Below are positions 63,359 through 64,000 of a stretch of DNA of 64,000 nucleotides, in pieces. A program made the position numbers and the translations under genes. A model generated the notes under the pieces. The model worked only from the letters and a program-made list of their open reading frames with translations, was not told the origin of the DNA and did no database searches. Positions within the stretch are counted from its first letter, which is position 1, and each line of letters starts with the position of its first letter. Origin of the DNA: Coix lacryma-jobi var. lacryma-jobi (lineage: Eukaryota; Streptophyta; Magnoliopsida; Poales; Poaceae); assembly GCA_009763385.1 (NCBI GenBank), contig CM019824.1:149550305-149614304 (forward strand). Direction: 5' to 3'.

Positions 63359-64000
63359 TGTTGGTAGTTCTTAGCTTCACTAAAGATAGAGCTAGGCAAC
63401 TATCCCCGGTAACGGCCTAGAAATGCTTGTTGACACTAGCCAACGTCGTTACTAGGAGTAGACTATGGAATCTATTCCAGGCAACGGTGTCAGAAGTGCT
63501 TGAAGCAAGTCCGGTCACTATACCTAAAGGAATGAAGCTAAAGCAGCTATCTACTAATGTCAAGTGGGGTTGTCAATCCCGACACTAGTAGGAGCTAGCT
63601 AGAGAGATTGCAATCAACCAAGAGGAGATTCTGCAAGCGCACAGAACTATCGTAGTAGCACTTCGCCTGGGAGTACTAGGTGTTGATTTATTTGATCCCA
63701 AGGGAAGGCTAGGGTGGTGTATGAGTCGAGTCAAGGAGGGGATGAGAGTCGAAGAAAAGGGAAAAGGGAAAAGAGGGGATGGAAGGCTAGAAAGAATATG
63801 TGGGTGGATAGGTAAGGATGAAATGGATGGTAAGGTAAGGTGGATGGATAGGTGGATAGGGGGAATAGGATAACTAAAGGTAACTAATATAACTAACTAA
63901 CTACTCCTAGATAACTACAAAGCAAGATAACTACGAAACAAGATAACTAAGAAGCAAGACAGACAAATGACAATAAAGCAACTAAGTTAAGTAAAGTTTT
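63359..64000 (-). repeat. 3' LTR of a second H-family element (G), partial
   Basis: It begins TGTTGGTAGTTC, like the LTR of H at 1560, and runs off the window. On the minus strand this is the end of the element's 3' LTR. It has the same two internal LTR-end/PBS look-alikes: 63400-63428 and 63472-63501. No PBS adjoins it on the left, as expected for the outer end of an element. Confidence 0.85.

Noticed and set aside
1..64000. tRNA, rRNA and bacterial-type signals
   Set aside because: None seen; the only tRNA-related sequences are primer-binding sites and their look-alikes, and the window is plant nuclear DNA.

Overview
The window is gene-poor nuclear DNA of a grass (Poaceae). I infer a panicoid such as the sugarcane/Miscanthus/sorghum group, but the sequence alone does not fix the species. 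I found no convincing host gene. Nearly all of it is LTR retrotransposons nested inside one another, read from terminal repeats, primer-binding sites (PBS), polypurine tracts (PPT), 5-bp target duplications and conserved Gag, protease, RT, RNase H and integrase motifs.

Layout. (H) 836-3533, minus strand: 5' LTR, PBS and broken gag of an Athila-like Gypsy element. (I) 3534-4647: plus-strand Tekay/Del-like gag-protease fragment. (J) 4648 to about 13950: an LTR element with almost no coding capacity, interrupted by (K) 9984-13065, a short minus-strand non-autonomous Gypsy element. (A) about 13955-14988 plus 30784-31332: one Sirevirus-type LTR split by (B) 14989-30783, a young complete Tat-lineage Gypsy element (TSD CCTTG). 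(C) 31333-42022: a very young complete non-autonomous Sirevirus derivative (TSD GAAGG). (D) 42028-46414, minus strand: decayed autonomous Sirevirus-type Copia pol and its 3' non-coding tail. (E) 46415-53545: Tekay-like Gypsy element with an extra ORF before gag, cut inside RT by (F) 53546-63358, an older relative of C. F's 3' LTR is cut in turn by (G) 63359-64000, the end of a second H-family element.

How the parts relate. B codes Gag, protease, RT, RNase H and integrase in one frame with only two nonsense codons. It also carries a separate antisense transcription unit downstream of integrase, with its own TATA box and three short GT-AG introns that keep one 1349-codon frame. C and F code only a Gag-like protein with two CCHC knuckles. 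They retain scars of Copia RNase H and share their long 3' non-coding tail with D, so I infer that they arose by pol deletion from a D-like element and depend on its enzymes.

Most notable signals. (1) The H/G LTR contains two fossil copies of the LTR-end/8-nt spacer/PBS junction next to the real one, as if the LTR boundary moved outward twice by PBS capture; family J shows a single junction. (2) The C/F/D tail holds six tandem stem-loops with compensatory stem changes around a nearly constant loop, interleaved with PBS-like motifs. (3) The LTR upstream regions of A, C and F hold arrays of 24-nt palindromes with covarying arms. (4) B carries the spliced antisense gene. (5) B's RT contains an AT-rich island.

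Age estimates assume 1.3e-8 substitutions per site per year and my by-eye counts: C about 0.05 My, B about 0.2 My, F about 1.5 My.
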